Assembly (NCBI GenBank): GCA_033961575.1
Contig: CM066733.1
Location: forward strand, 66,152,921-66,216,920
Source: Aselliscus stoliczkanus
Taxonomy: Eukaryota; Chordata; Mammalia; Chiroptera; Hipposideridae
DNA length: 64,000 nucleotides
Reading direction: 5' to 3'
Shown: positions 11,545 to 24,094 of the stretch, piece after piece
Layout of the letters: each line of letters starts with the position of its first letter
How positions within the stretch are numbered: position 1 is the first letter of the stretch
The notes under the pieces: generated by a model
Told to the model about the DNA's origin: nothing
The model's database searches: none
What the model saw: only the letters and a program-made list of their open reading frames with translations
Program-made: the position numbers and the translations under genes

Positions 11545-11700
11545 TGGTTGTACGTATGTATGTATTTTTCCCCACACTTTATCTTTTGATATCAGCTTTG
11601 AGATATAATTCACATCTACCTTAATTGAGATGCAATTTACCTGTGTAAAGTGTATAATTCAGTGGTTTTTATTTTATTATCATTTTTTCCAGATTTGTTG
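11545..11700 (-). repeat. L1M 3'-end fragment
   Basis: 'gagatataattcacat' and 'gagatgcaatttacctgtgtaaagtgtataattcagtggttttta' match the reverse complement of mammalian L1M 3' ends ('attgaggtataatt..cataaaattcacc..gtgtacaattcagtgg'). The motif appears twice, so this may be two fragments. Confidence 0.55.
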
Positions 11701-11705
11701 AATTA

Positions 11706-11925
11706 CAGTAAAACCTTGGATTGTGGGTAACTTGTTTTGTGTGTGTTCCACAAGATGAGCAAACATTTCTATTAGATTGGTGCAAAAGTAATAGTGGTTT
11801 GGTAAAAGTAATAGTAAAACCGCTATTACTTTTGCACCAAACTAATAATACATTTTAACTTGGTAAACGAGCGATACCTTGCAATACGAGTAGTTATTTC
11901 TGGAACGAATTATGCTCGCAAACTG
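11706..11925. mobile_element. Tc1/mariner-type MITE (host of nested MITE)
   Basis: Starts CAGTAAAACCTTGGATTG just after a TA (11704-11705) and ends AACTG before a TA (11926-11927), as expected for TA target duplication. The copy at 25619-25773 retains the full right terminus GCAAACCAAGGTATTACTG, which pairs with the left end; here that terminus is shortened. Without the nested 74-bp element plus TA, this copy is about 144 bp. It has no coding capacity. Pogo/Tigger-like by appearance; exact family not assigned. Confidence 0.75.
11772..11845. mobile_element. Palindromic mariner MITE (MADE1-like), 74 bp
   Basis: The two 29-bp arms are reverse complements with two mismatches, separated by a 16-nt loop (TTAGATTGGTGCAAAAGTAA left, TTACTTTTGCACCAAACTAA right). 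It is flanked by TA at 11770-11771 and 11846-11847. The arm resembles the mariner/MADE1 terminus TTAGGTTGGTGCAAAAGTAA, the family that gave rise to human miR-548 genes. It interrupts the larger MITE at 11706-11925. Confidence 0.9.
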
Positions 11926-12909
11926 TATGATGTTGTATATATTTAAGGCATACAATGTGATGATTTAATGTATCTATACACTGTATAATCGTTAAATGCA
12001 ATGAAAAATTTCTGTAGAGGAAACTGATCTACAAAATCACTAACAAAAGCCACAACTCCTACAAATACTGGTCTTTAATCCATGACAATGAATGGAAAGC
12101 AAAAGCTTATCATGCATATGGATAAAATCAGTGGCCAAATATAAAACCAAATATATTTTATTTGATATACATTAAATGCAATGGAAAATAATGCCAAGGC
12201 ATAATATAGGCATTAGAACTACCTGATCAAATTTACACTTTACAAAATCTTTCTCAATTTTTTAAAGCACAAGAATGGAGGCAAGAATAGCAGATAAAAA
12301 TATTTCAGGAGGATCTGGCAGTTCCGGTTTGGTGCTCCGGTTTAGAATGTTAGTGTGAAGATGGGGAAGAAGGGTAGATAAATGGTATACTATGAATGTA
12401 GAGTAGTCTTAACTTGCTAATTCAATAGATATTGATGGCAATTGAAGGGAAGATTCCGGGATCATTTCTAGATTTTAGCTCAAGAAAGTAGGGGATTGTG
12501 GTACCTTTTGTAGAGATGGGGCAGACTGGGGAGAAGAAGGGTTTGGATAAGAGAGAATCAGAGTTCTTTTTTGGCCTTGTTATGCTTGAGATATTTATAA
12601 GGCACCATGTGGAATAGTAAAATATACAAGTTAGCTATTAGTGTCTGGAATTCTGGGATTTGGTCTGGGCAGGAAATGTTGACTTAGTAATCACCAACAT
12701 TTAAATAATATGGAAAGTCAGGGGCACAGAAGAATGGTGGGTGTATAAAGAAAATAAACCCTAGAGTTCTGACACTCCAAAACTTTGATGACAGAGAATG
12801 TGATAGGAAAAGAGACCGAGAAGGCATAGCTGTTAAAATAGGGAAGCAGGGTGGTAGTACAAAAGAAAGGATGGATAGAAAGTTTCTCAACAGGAAATGA
12901 AGCATCAGT

Positions 12910-14130
12910 GATACCTCTGTAGGAATTTAGGGCCTCAAAGGGTGGGTTTAAGGTAATCCTCAATTTATACTCTAGGATTTGCTATGGTATAGACATTGTG
13001 CTGAGTGGAGATTTCTAGATATATGGAAATAGACATTTTCAGTGTTATTTCTAAATATTGGCTAATGATTTTGATTAAAGTTTATTATGGTCTCAAAATC
13101 AAGAATCCTGCTTTTCATGTATAAAACATCTGATAAGATCTTTTCATTTTTCTCTCCATTTTTTCCCCCTCTCATTTTGTTGCATTTCCAGCATCAGGGT
13201 TGTGTCTCTGGTCCAACTGTGGCTTGGGATTGGTGCTCTCTCAAAGGGCCAATACTCTTTCTCATGGGACACTTTTATTCATAGTAACCCGTTCTTTTTA
13301 AATAATCCCAAGGATACCAAATATAGTTTTTATTAAAAAATTCTTTTATTACTTAAATTGTTTCTTTAAAGGTCATTTGTTTGGTTTATTCATTTTGGTC
13401 CTTTTTTATGCTCCTTGTTTTCCTTCTGTGTCCGATGATCTTTAGCTATCCATTCATAGTTGTGAATTAAAGATGAGGTTGATGAATACTTGTGGGAGTT
13501 GTTGGGTCTTTGTAATTTTTGTCAGTCAGTTTTCTCCCCCTACAATGCCATAGCTAACTATGGTCATTATGATGTATGGATTGTTCAGGCCAACAGGCTT
13601 GCTGCCATGTAGGGTGCATGAGTGGACAGTCAGGAGGCTGCTATATTTGCCAGAAATAAGGAGGGGTTTCCTTAATATATGGAATATTTGTTTATTTCAC
13701 TCACAGAGAGCTGTTGTTATTTGTTTGTTTGTTTATATTCTCTCCTTTGCATGTAGTGAGGAGGAGCAGAATAAACTGAAATCTTGTTCTTTTATCTCAG
13801 GAACTAATACTTCTAGTAGGAGCACTTCTAAACTCTCCTTTGTGCTTTACCTGAAAGACTTCATCCTCTCTATATATAGGGAAGCGCAGGCACAACTGTT
13901 ATGCTGTTTGGGATGCATTTGAAATAAAAACTATTATCTTTATGTCATATTCCTTCCTTCTTTTGACTCCAACCTGGGAACTTCTCTGAGACAACTTAGG
14001 GAAATCACTCTGATTCTCTCTGCTCTATTTGGGCTGTGATTCCCTCCATTCTGTTATCCTCAACAAAATGATGCTATCTGCTTTCTAGAAGTGTGGTCTT
14101 CCCACGATATCCTTTTTCCTCCCTTTCTTC
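12910..14130. other. No confident feature
   Basis: Possible very old LINE sequence in 13370-13900 (T-rich), but nothing I can name. The 120-codon plus-strand frame at 13560-13922 has no signal peptide, domain or codon pattern that would support a gene. Confidence 0.4.
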
Positions 14131-14190
14131 CCTTCCTTCCTTCCTTCCTTCCTTCCTTCCTTCCTTCCTTCCTTCCTTCCTTCCTTCCTT
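14131..14190. repeat. (CCTT)n microsatellite
   Basis: About 15 nearly perfect tetranucleotide units, flanked on the left by an imperfect pyrimidine run from about 14110. The tract is all pyrimidine on this strand. Confidence 0.97.
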
Positions 14191-14194
14191 CATT

Positions 14195-15500
14195 TTTTTG
14201 GCACTGGTATTTTAAAAATATATCTTTTCATAAAAAATATTAGGAAGAAAGGGCAAAAGTGAATGTATTTAATCAACCACATTGATCTGGAAGTATCCTA
14301 TTTTGAACCAAACATTATTGAGAACTGCTTATTTTATTCTGCACATTATCATTATGTAGGCGATTTTTAAAAAATACCAGAATTAGGCCCAAACTCAGAT
14401 GAATTAAATCAAAACTTCTAGGGTAGGAGACTGGTCATCCACAATTTCCTTTTTAAAGCTACCAGGCAATTTTAATGTACAACCAAGTTTGACAAATTCT
14501 GTTATACCTCTTTTTTTCTAAGAAATTGCAAAATCCTTGGGGACAAGGAACTTAACTTTATTAATTTATGTAGCTAGTGTTTCATACATTGGCAAATAAA
14601 GATTTATTAAATTGAATTAATAATACTCTGAAAAGTGCATTTTTATGACTTATTAATTGCTCAAGTGCATCCGTGTGTACATAGCCAACATTCACACCCA
14701 TGTGACTCCTCTATTTGTTCTTATAGTTGAAATAATTTAATATTTTCATTTCAGATGTGAATTTTTCATTGTCAGGGTAGCAATTTCCATGATCACATAA
14801 TGCCCAGAATTAGGTTTGATGAGTTTCCAGGGATTACTTTCTCTCTCATTTTGCTTCCTATGTTAATAACTCGGTTTAGTTCATCTGGGATAGTGTGGCA
14901 CAGACTAATAAATAAACTGACTACCCAGCACAGACTTCAAGACAGGGAACTATGAATCACCAAGCTATAAATATGCTGGGAGCTTCCAGAGCGGTGCTGA
15001 TAAATTTACAGAATGGAGCTTTATCTGTAAGATGCTGCTGAGTCTTGAGAATGAGTCAATAACTAGATTCAGAGCTTTATGTATTTTTTTTTTAATCTGA
15101 GAAAAGCAATTTGTGAAATGTAATGTTGAATGAAATTAATAATAAACAACATTTTTCATGCACTTTTATACTTCAGTGTTGGTTGTGTGCACTCTGACGT
15201 TCTTTTTGATCATTCAGATCAGAGAATTTTCCTCTATGCCATATTTGATCCAGAACCTTATTAAACTGACCGACTCTCACATCTTCCCTTTGATGGATAA
15301 ATCCTGCAGATAAAAAAATTCTCTTGAGGTATGCTGATGGAAAAGAGATAGGACAAATCCATAATTAAAATAAAAATAAAAATGTCTTTTGATATGGCTG
15401 TGATATCAATTGGTTATTATATAGAGTACATCACATTTTCACAGTGCTGTTACATAGCAAACGCGTGAACCAAAAAATTATATTTTTATCACTTAAGTAC
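14195..15500. other. AT-rich DNA, nothing recognised
   Basis: No gene or clear repeat seen. Confidence 0.4.
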
Positions 15501-15504
15501 CTTT

Positions 15505-16015
15505 TTAAAAAATGTTTAATAGTGTTAAAATACACATAACATAGAATTCACCATCTTAACCATTTTTTTAGTATTCAGTTCATTAGTGTTAAATATATTC
15601 ATATTTTTGTGCAAGCAATCTTAACTTCTTCATCTTGCAAAATTTAAATTCTATACCTGTTAAACAACCCCTTATTTCCTCTCTCCCCAACCCCTGGTAA
15701 CCACCACTTTACATTTTGTTTCTATCAATTTGACTACTCTAGATATCTTATATAAGTATATATAATCATACAGGTTCATCTTTTGTTACTGACTTATTTC
15801 TTTTAACATAATGTTTCAAGGTTCATTCATGTTGTAGCATGTGTCAGAATAACTGTCTTTTTAAAGCTGAATAATATTCCATTGTATGTGTATAACCACG
15901 TTTTTGTTATCCATTCATCCATCAATAGTTACTTGGGTTGCTCCCATTTTTTTGCCATTGTGAATGATTCTGCTATGAGTATGGGTTGGAGCTCCCTTCT
16001 ATAAACATATTGTAA
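15505..16015 (-). repeat. L1M 3'-end fragment
   Basis: Reverse complement of an old L1: 'gttaaaatacacataacatagaattcaccatcttaacc', 'ccccaacccctggtaaccaccac', 'gctgaataatattccattgta', 'ttgccattgtgaatgattctgctatga'. These are standard landmarks of mammalian L1M 3'UTR and ORF2 ends. Non-coding. Confidence 0.85.
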
Positions 16016-16077
16016 CCTTTATAAATCACTTCTCTTCTCTCCTACAAATATCTAAATTTAACAATTCTCCTATCAGG

Positions 16078-16215
16078 CTGATTAAAAAGATTCCTGGGTC
16101 CCATCCCAAACCTGCCAAATCAGAAGATTTTGGGAAGGGACTATTGGGTATTACTTTTTAAAAACTGCTCCATCAGATAACTTTGATAGTTGGAGATTTC
16201 AAAATCTAGAGCTAC
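16078..16215 (-). repeat. MER5-like hAT fossil
   Basis: 'attcctgggtcccatcccaaacctgccaaatcagaagattttggga' follows the MER5 (hAT-Charlie MITE) pattern 'ctcgggccccaccccagacctactgaatcagaaactctggg'. The terminal inverted repeats are not clear. Family orientation is uncertain. Confidence 0.5.
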
Positions 16216-16794
16216 CTTGAATTCTTATAATTTTGATTATTTAAAGATACATCTATACCTCTCTAAAAAAGTCATTTGGGGCTTTCCTGAGAAAGAATCC
16301 TATGAAAAAAGAATTGTCTGCAGAGTATTTTATAAGAACACATAATATCACCATTTATTTCTGTGCATTTTATTTTTAAATGGAAGAAATTTGTTAATAC
16401 TTATTTTTAGATAAAGAATACCATAATTAACTCTCACTAGCATTGACAGCTAACTAGTTTTAACTTGAATTATTTACTAATTTTATCTTAAAAAATGCTC
16501 AAGGCTAGTTTAGTAGAACTTTAACAGTTCTCAGAGGTGTTTTTCTGTTTGTTTGTTTTGTTTTGTTTTGCTGTAGTCTTTGTCAATATTAAAAATTAAA
16601 ATGTTAATGAAGAAAACATCAGGAAAGCATGAAAACCAAATTACTGATTCACTTTATTTATACTTTAGAAACACCTTTACTATTGTTTAACTCATATTTT
16701 CATGAATAATCCTACATAGTCTATTCATATGAACAATTATTTTTCTGTTTCATCTTAACAATATGTTTACACTTTTAATTAAAAACCTTAAACA

Positions 16795-18485
16795 AAAAGA
16801 TTGTAAACATAAAAATGGAGGTAGAAAACATAAAAATAAACAGTCAGAAATGAAGACTGCAGCAACTGAAATAAAGAATACATTTGAGGGAATCAACAGT
16901 AGAATAGATAAAGCAGAGGATTGAATCATCAATTTAGAAGATGAGGTAGCAGAAAACACCAATCAGAACAGCACAGAGAAAAAAAGGATTAATAAAAATG
17001 AGGAGTTTAAGAGGACTCTGGAATACCATCAAGCATACCAACATTTGCATTTTTGGGGTACCGGAAGGAAAGAGACAGAGAGAGAACAAGAAACTGAAAA
17101 CCTATTTAAATAAATAATGATGAAAAACTCTCCTAACCTGGTGAAGAAAATAGACATACAAGCCAAGGAAGTGCAATGAGTTCCAAACAAGATAAACCCA
17201 AATGGCCCACACAAAAATACATCATAATTCAAATACTAAAGGTTAAAAACAAAGAGAGGATCTTAAAAGCAGCCCAAGAAAAACAGTTAGTTACCTAAAA
17301 CGGAGCTCCCATAAGACTATTAACTGATTTCTCAACAGAAACTTCACAGGCCAGAAGTGAATGGCACAAAATATTCAAAGTGATAAAAAGTAAGGACTTA
17401 CAACCAAGATTACTCTACCCAGCAAAGCTACCATTTAGATACAGAGCTTTCCAGACAAGAAAAAACTAAATGAGTTCCTCATCACCAAACCAGTATTATA
17501 AAAAACGTTAAAGAGCCTTCTTTAAGAAGAAGAAAAAAAGGATAAAAAATACGAATAATAAAATGGCAATAATTACATACCTATCCACAATTACTTTCAA
17601 TATTAATGGATTAAATGCCCTAATCAAAGACATAGGGGTGGCTGCATTGATACAAAAACAAAATCCTTACATATGCTGTCTATAAGAGATTCACTTCAGA
17701 TCCAAAGACACATGCAGACTGAAAGTCAAGGGATAGAAAAAGATATTTCATGAAAATGGAAATGAACACAGAAAAAAATTGGGCTAGCAATACTTATGCC
17801 AGAAAAAATAGACTTTAAAACAAAGGCTATAACAAGAGACAAAGAAGGACCCAGTAATCCCCCCTCTGGGTATCTATCTGAAGAAACCCAAAATGCTACT
17901 CTGAAGGGACATGTGCATCCATATGTTCATTGCAGTATTATCTACACTAGCCAAGATATGGAGCAACCTGGGTGTCCATCAATGGATGAAGGGATAAAGA
18001 AGAGATAGCATATATACACAATTGCATATTACTCAGGAATAAAAAAGAATGAAATATTGCCATCTGCAACAATATTGATGGACCTAGAGGGTATTGTGCT
18101 GGGTGAAGCAAATCAGACAGAGAATGACAAATGCCACATGATTTCACCTATGTGTGAAATGTAGAGAGCAAGATAAATGAACAAACAGATAAAAAACAAA
18201 CTCATTGATACACAGAGCATTTTGATGGTTGCTGGATTGGGGGAGGTTTGGGAGGGATGGGTGAAAGTGGGGAGGGAATTAAGAAGCACAAATTGGTAGT
18301 TACAAAATAGTCATGGGACTGTAGAATATAGCCAGTAGTATTATAATAATGTATAATGTCAGATGGGTACTGGATTTATTGGGGTGATCACTCTGTAAGT
18401 TATATAAATGTCTAATCACTATGTTGTAATCCTGAAATGAATACAATATTGTATGTCAACTGTAATTGAAAAAATATATATAAAA
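16795..18485 (+). mobile_element. Internally deleted L1 (copy 2), 5'-truncated
   Basis: Begins inside ORF1. The degenerate ORF1 (about 16800-17530) shows 'gaaataaagaatacatttgagggaatcaacag', 'ccaacatttgcatttttggggtaccggaagga' and an end like 'ctaaatgagttcctcatcaccaaaccag'. The ORF2 start follows (about 17560-17850; 'ttactttcaatattaatggattaaatgcc', KIDFKTKAITRDK near 17800-17850). At about 17850 it jumps to the ORF2 3' end, the same junction as copy 1 at about 7220, then reaches an L1M 3'UTR (18240-18470). The join is out of frame, so the last 50 or so codons of the frame at 17796-18008 are shifted relative to ORF2. No clear TSD. Confidence 0.8.
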
Positions 18486-18489
18486 GAAA

Positions 18490-21030
18490 ACAAAATAAAT
18501 ACCTTATTTCATACATTCTGTTTATAGAGGACTCTTCTTTTGTGACAACCATATACTTAGCCATATGGCTTTATGTATTCAAAAATCATAAAATTATTTT
18601 GATTAAATCTATCATTATTTTTTCTTCTAATCACAGTATAACAACTATGTTCAACAATGTCTAAATAATATTTTCAATTATTGTTTCCTTTGAAAATTTT
18701 GTTTTTTCTACATATTTTCAACATTCCCAATGTTTCCAAGTATGCAGATGTTTGGTACTGCATGAGCCATAGTTTTAGATAACTTAATGCATGTTACACC
18801 TTGTTAATAAGAGTCCATAGCAATTATTTGACATGGATTACACATTCCAAAATGCAATCCTCAAGAGGCATATTTAAATTTTTAGTGCTACTTATTTGGT
18901 AAGTTATTATTAAACTGTAAATACAATTTATGTTTACATGAGCACTTTGATAAAGACTATGGAACTGTCAGTGTTTATCAGACTTTTGAAGAACAATCAA
19001 CCTAATGAACACTCAAGCCAACGTTAAGAGTCTCTGATATTCCAAGTTTGTGTTAAAACCCTAGACATAAAAATAATAATGTATTAAAATATAAATATAA
19101 ATATTTCAGAAATATATTCAAAATCTACATTCAAAACAGTTGAATTATCAAAAATTTAATGATAGTTACATTTATAGCATGGTATGACATCTCAGTGAAT
19201 TTTGCTATTTGGGAGAAAAAAAGTGAGGTTAGGGAATGAATAGACTAAGAAACCTAAAATATTTTATTATATTTAGAAAAAATAATTAAACATATATTCT
19301 CTTTTGAGAAATATGTTGAATGAGCACTTACTTAAGGAATCAAAAGTTGGTTTCAGTTAATTATTGATTTTCTAGGATAAAGAAGAAGGACAGGTATTGT
19401 ATTTATCCCAGGATATTAGAAAAATAGAAGTTATTTGCCAACAGAACCCCCAAAGTCCTTTAACAATATTAACTTTCCTCAATATCCTCCCCAAACTGGA
19501 TAGCAGAATCCCTTACTTTAAAAAAAATCATTGAAAATGTCTATTATAAAAATTCAAATTTATATAAAAGTAATGATATAACATAATGAATTTTTCTGAG
19601 TTCCTCACCTAGTTTCAACAATTATCAACATGTGCTAATAACAGTTGGGTTCATGCATTGGCTAGCATACAAAAACAGAATCTGAGATCTTGACAGTCTA
19701 TATTCTAAATCCTGAATCCAACCTCTCAGCTCTCAAGCTCCCATTTCTTACATAGAAAAATGTAGTTGAATTGGACAAACCAATATTGCTGAAAAATAGA
19801 AGCGATAGAATATGGAATAAAATTCTAACTAACTGAGCAATGCTGACAATGAACTATTGGTTACAAAAATATATTGTTATGAGAAAAATAGAAGAATACT
19901 GAAAATGTTGAGAGGGATGCCGGAAGAATGTGTGGACTATAGAAGGCAACAACTGAGTGTTAGGCAAACTGCCAAATCTTTGCACAATTTATTTATGGCA
20001 GATTAAAATGAAAATACAAGTAATATCCATAGTGAGACACAGACAAATATTGTTGGTAGAGCTTATAGTATGATACCTGGTTACCTATTGGAGAGCAAGG
20101 CAAACTTTATATTGAATAATGACACAGTAGGAGCATCTCCAAAAATGTTAAGAATAGGATAAAAATGTTAATAGTACATTATTTAAAAATATTTCTGTGA
20201 AGTTCCCACCATTCAAATAATTGCAAAAAATATGTAAGATGTAAGTACTTGAAAGGAACAGACAACATAACCCGTATTTGCTGGTAGAAAATTTTTTCTA
20301 CCCTAAAGCAAAAACAATAATTGATTTATCATTAGAATTAAATATAATTTTAAAATACATCTGAATATTTGACTAAAAGAAAAATGCAACTGGCTTTCTT
20401 TACCAGAAATAAGCCTTTGGAAAATGCAATTAAAATCTATATTTACAGTAGCAATAGCTAAGAATAAGTCTAAGAGTAAATATAGAAAACTTCTAGAAGG
20501 AAAGGAAATCTCTATGAAGAGGAAAAAAAAACACTTTTGATGGGCATAAAAAAGATATGACTGATAGAAAAGACAAAATATATTCAGTATTTTATATAAA
20601 CAAATTATTTCTTAATATTCAATAAATTTATTGTCATTCTATTAAAATGTGAATGGAAGTTTATCATTTAGTAAAAATAAATGAACAAAAATAGGCAATA
20701 CCATTTATAATTAATAACAGTGTTAAGGAAATAATCTGAAGTTATAAAAACATATGATTATTTCACAGAAATCAAGAGGGTACTCTACTGATAACAAGAA
20801 TAGACAAACGGATAAATGACAGTGGAGTGCACTTGTCTACTTCCTTTAATATCATTTGAATACAAATATGTGAATATTAATATAAAGTTAAATCTGTGAT
20901 GAGTAAGAGGTAAACATTTTAAGTGTTCTATCTTGTGACCATAGCTCTGTGGAAAACATTGGTTATGGAAATGTGGACTCTGGAGAGGGATTTCCCACAA
21001 TGAAAAGGAAGTGGGCTCCAGATTTTCCTA
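18490..21030. other. AT-rich DNA, mostly unrecognised
   Basis: No gene seen. A piece at about 19525-19640 ('tttcaacaattatcaacatgtgctaataac') resembles an old mammalian LINE/L1M 3' segment, with low confidence. The rest shows nothing recognisable. Confidence 0.4.
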
Positions 21031-21033
21031 AGA

Positions 21034-21165
21034 CAGTGGTTCTCAATGTTGGTGGTACAATAAAATCGCCTAGTAAAATTTTAAGAAAAACAAAAACAGA
21101 GAGCTATCTCTGACCAACTGAATAAGAATCCCCAGAGGAGGTACTATTTATTGGATTAAAAAAAA
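21034..21165 (+). repeat. MER5-like hAT fossil
   Basis: Begins 'acagtggttctcaatgttgg', matching the MER5/Charlie terminus 'cagtggttctcaaa', followed by a degenerate 'aatcgcctagtaaaattttaa' and 'actgaataagaatccccagagg'. The right end is not visible. Confidence 0.6.
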
Positions 21166-21169
21166 TTTT

Positions 21170-22560
21170 TAAAAATGAATATAACCAGAAAAACTCCCAA
21201 TGGTTTTATTGATGAATGAGAGAACTACTGTAGGAATTACCATTCTCTTCCTTTCAAAGGAATTTATGAATAGACATTCCTCCTTCACAGTAAATAAACT
21301 ACTAGATGGCAATGATTACAACATGATGTCTCCTTTAGTAGATGCTGAGCAACTATGAGGTCAGGCTCTTACAAAGTAGATATGCGAACATTTATTGGTG
21401 AACAAATTAATGAGTAGATAGAGGTACCTAGATAGGCAGACAGTCTGACAGGTCAAGATTTTTTACAGAGTTGAAACATTTCCTCTGAGAAAATATTTGG
21501 GAGGGTTAAGCAATGAAGTGGGTATGTCTGATTTTAAAATATGTGCATTTAACCTCACCAAGTTTATCTGTTTTTCCCGACTGCTATCAAAATGGGTAAA
21601 ATAATTTAAGTTTAAATGAGTAGGCTTCAAATGTCATGTTGTGCTTTGAAAATTATAAATTGTTACTGAAATACTAATTATTATTCTTATTCATAATAGA
21701 TATAGGATTAGGATGAATATATATTTGCTAATCTCGGATAATTTTTGATCTAAAAAAATGGCAGTTTCATGTGCATCGAACTTATACAACTCTGAAAAGG
21801 GCTTTACAATGAAGATTGACCTTACATCTCTACATAGTTTTCTTGACAAACAATCAAATTTAGAAGCTGATGATGAGATAGACTGTATTGAGATAGATTT
21901 GTTTATGTAGGGTCATTTATTTTTGTAGAAAGCAACAGCTAAATTGCAATTATCTAAATAGCAATAATATTTATCAAAGGTCATCAGCAAATCAGTAGTC
22001 CAGGGGAATATTATATTTAAAAAGAGAGGAAAGAAAGAAGAAATAAAACAATGGAGAAAGAAATAAAGAAAGAAAAATGGAGGCGAAAAATGATGAGAGA
22101 AGAAGAGAGAAGGAAAGGAATTTGGGGTAAATCAACTTTGAAAAATTCTACACACTGTAGCTTTCTGTCATATTGAAATACTACTGCACATAGCTATGCA
22201 TATATTAAAGATCTATAATGACATTCAGGAAAGAAACCTTTTCAATCTAGCATTGCCCAAACTATTTAACATTTGATCCAACAGTCCTTTTAACATGTAA
22301 CGATTATTAACAAAATGTTATGTTAAAAAAGAAAACAAAATTTCTGGTATAGTGCCAATATTATATTCTACAGAAAGTATTACACATTGATTTATGTTTG
22401 TTGTGATAAATGTTTATGATTTTAGGTCAAATCTCCTTGATAGAGATTACCTATCTGTGAACTCAAATGCTTTGTAATTGATGTCAAACAAAATAAATTG
22501 TTCATAAAGTCGTAGTACATATTGTCCTTTCTTTGTGGCAGTCCAGTGTCAGAATCCCAG
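21170..22560. other. AT-rich DNA with a polypurine tract
   Basis: No gene or named repeat. About 22019-22125 is nearly all purine (gaaagaaagaag, gaagagagaaggaaagg types), a low-complexity polypurine tract. Confidence 0.5.
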
Positions 22561-22639
22561 TGGGTGTTGGTGAGAGGCAGACAATTATCTAACAGAAAAG
22601 CTAGATGCTTGCTTCCCTGGGTTTCTTGCAATTATGATA

Positions 22640-23010
22640 TGGCTGTATGACTTAAGCTTCTGTCAATCAGATGAACCTACGAGACTTGACACACTCAAGG
22701 GGGTAGAGCCAGAAAAGAAGATTCTAGCAGAAAGGAAAATTGAGTTGTAGGGCCAGTGGTAGCAACCATGCTTACAGCAGTATTCTGGGTCCCACGCTCC
22801 TGGCAGTTGTGCGAGTGGAAGCACTTGGCTACAGTGTTCTCTTCTTGAGGCAAGTTCTGCAGCATAATTTTGAGCATTATTGCTGTCTGAAAGCCCCCAG
22901 ATATGGTCCACCCTTCCAAGCAATTTATGCACTACTAATAAATACCCTTAAACAAATTTCTCTTCCTCTTAAATCAGCTATAATTGGTTTCTCTTGTTTC
23001 ACCTAAGAAC
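22640..23010 (+). repeat. Possible old LTR-like repeat
   Basis: It contains 'tcaatcagatgaacctacgagacttgacac' and ends '..aataaatacccttaaac..ttggtttctcttgtttcacctaagaaca', which reads like a mammalian LTR or DNA-element fossil. I could not assign a family. Small open frames on both strands here are overlapping and unsupported. Confidence 0.35.
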
Positions 23011-23544
23011 ACAGACTGATGTTGTGGGCTTAATCTTACTAATGAGAAAGAAATGAAACGTTAATGGTGTCAAGGAACTATAACTCTTCTTTGTCCCTGA
23101 GATAGTTAGTTGTTGGGGAAAAAAATGTGATGGAATTCTACAGAGGAGATAAACAATTCTCAGAAGCATGAGGAAGGCAAGTTGCAAGCAGGGTCAGCAT
23201 GAGTGGTATTTGTGCTAGAAATTAGTAATGAAGAGGGAATTTCTTTCAGCAGAGAAAAACAATACATCCGCCTACTTATAATTTATGGCATAATTTAATT
23301 TTTGTCTTTTCTTCATTTGGTTACTGTCAGTTCTCTGCCTTTTGATTTGCTTTAATTTAATTGCTTCATAAAAGACTTGCCATCGTACCAGATTTTTCTG
23401 AGGGTAACAGTTTCAAAGCTATCTTCAGTGTACAACAAAAGATAACCTAATGCAGAAAACATGTGACAGATAATAATGGTGCAATGTCTGAAAACAAAAT
23501 GAAATGATTTTTGATAGGATTTTGTACTATATCTTGCAGAGATA

Positions 23545-23640
23545 ATAATAGTGTTTCATATTTGCAATACTCTACAATTTGCAAAGCTCTGTCAATATAT
23601 TATCATCTATGAGGCTGATATCATCAAACACAAAGCTCTT
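23545..23640 (-). repeat. MIR-like fragment
   Basis: 'tactctacaatttgcaaagctctgtcaatatattatcatctatgag' matches the inverse MIR/L3 pattern 'actttacaaagcactttcacatacattatctcatttgat'. Confidence 0.45.
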
Positions 23641-23789
23641 AATTTTATTTTAATTGTTTTGATGGAAATTCATTTCAGATGAAATACAAATTTCTTAAAA
23701 AGGAAAATATTGGACATAATATAAACTTTTACTGTAATTTGTATTATTGTTGTGAATGTACAAGAGGAAAAGTTTTCAGAAACATTCAA

Positions 23790-23900
23790 TTCAACTAAAA
23801 GAGCACCTGTTGTGTGCCCAAACTTGTGCTATGTAAAAGGATATCAAAATCAGTAAAACATGGTCCTTGACTTCAAGAAGTGATTGGCTGGCAGGAGGCA
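23790..23900 (-). repeat. L2 LINE fragment
   Basis: 'gagcacctgttgtgtgcccaaacttgtgctatgt ... acatggtccttgacttcaagaag' is the reverse complement of the L2 3' end. Diverged and short. Confidence 0.6.
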
Positions 23901-24094
23901 GTAGTATTTATTAATACTCAACAAAGTAAGTACAATGAAAATCCTTGATATCAAGTGCAGTAATTATATGCTGCCAACTTTTTCAGGCTTATTGTAAGGA
24001 CTAAGTTTGTAACTGCAAGGTTCAGTGCAGAAGGCAGTTAGGATATTATAACTGCAAAGTTACTGCTACTGAGGCAGAAAATCATCACATAGAT

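Larger units (their letters stand above)
11340..12905 (-). repeat. L2 LINE, interrupted
   Basis: Two flanking parts read like the reverse complement of L2: 11340-11540 ('aggcattataaaccaagataaggaattttgg') and about 12270-12905 ('ggaggcaagaatag', 'gagatggggcagactggggag', 'cacactccaaaactttgatg'). Between them lie an L1M fragment, the nested MITEs and about 330 bp of unidentified DNA (11930-12260). Ends are approximate. Confidence 0.55.

Noticed and set aside
13560..13922. 120-codon plus-strand open frame
   Set aside because: No domain or codon pattern that I recognise, and the region is T-rich with a possible old-LINE look. Not reported as a gene.
14131..14190. CRISPR-like or telomeric repeat
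   Set aside because: Only simple (CCTT)n units with no spacers and no TTAGGG arrays.
22740..23006. 88-codon plus-strand frame opposite 74- and 89-codon minus frames
   Set aside because: Three overlapping frames on both strands in a possible old repeat cannot all be real, and none shows a domain.
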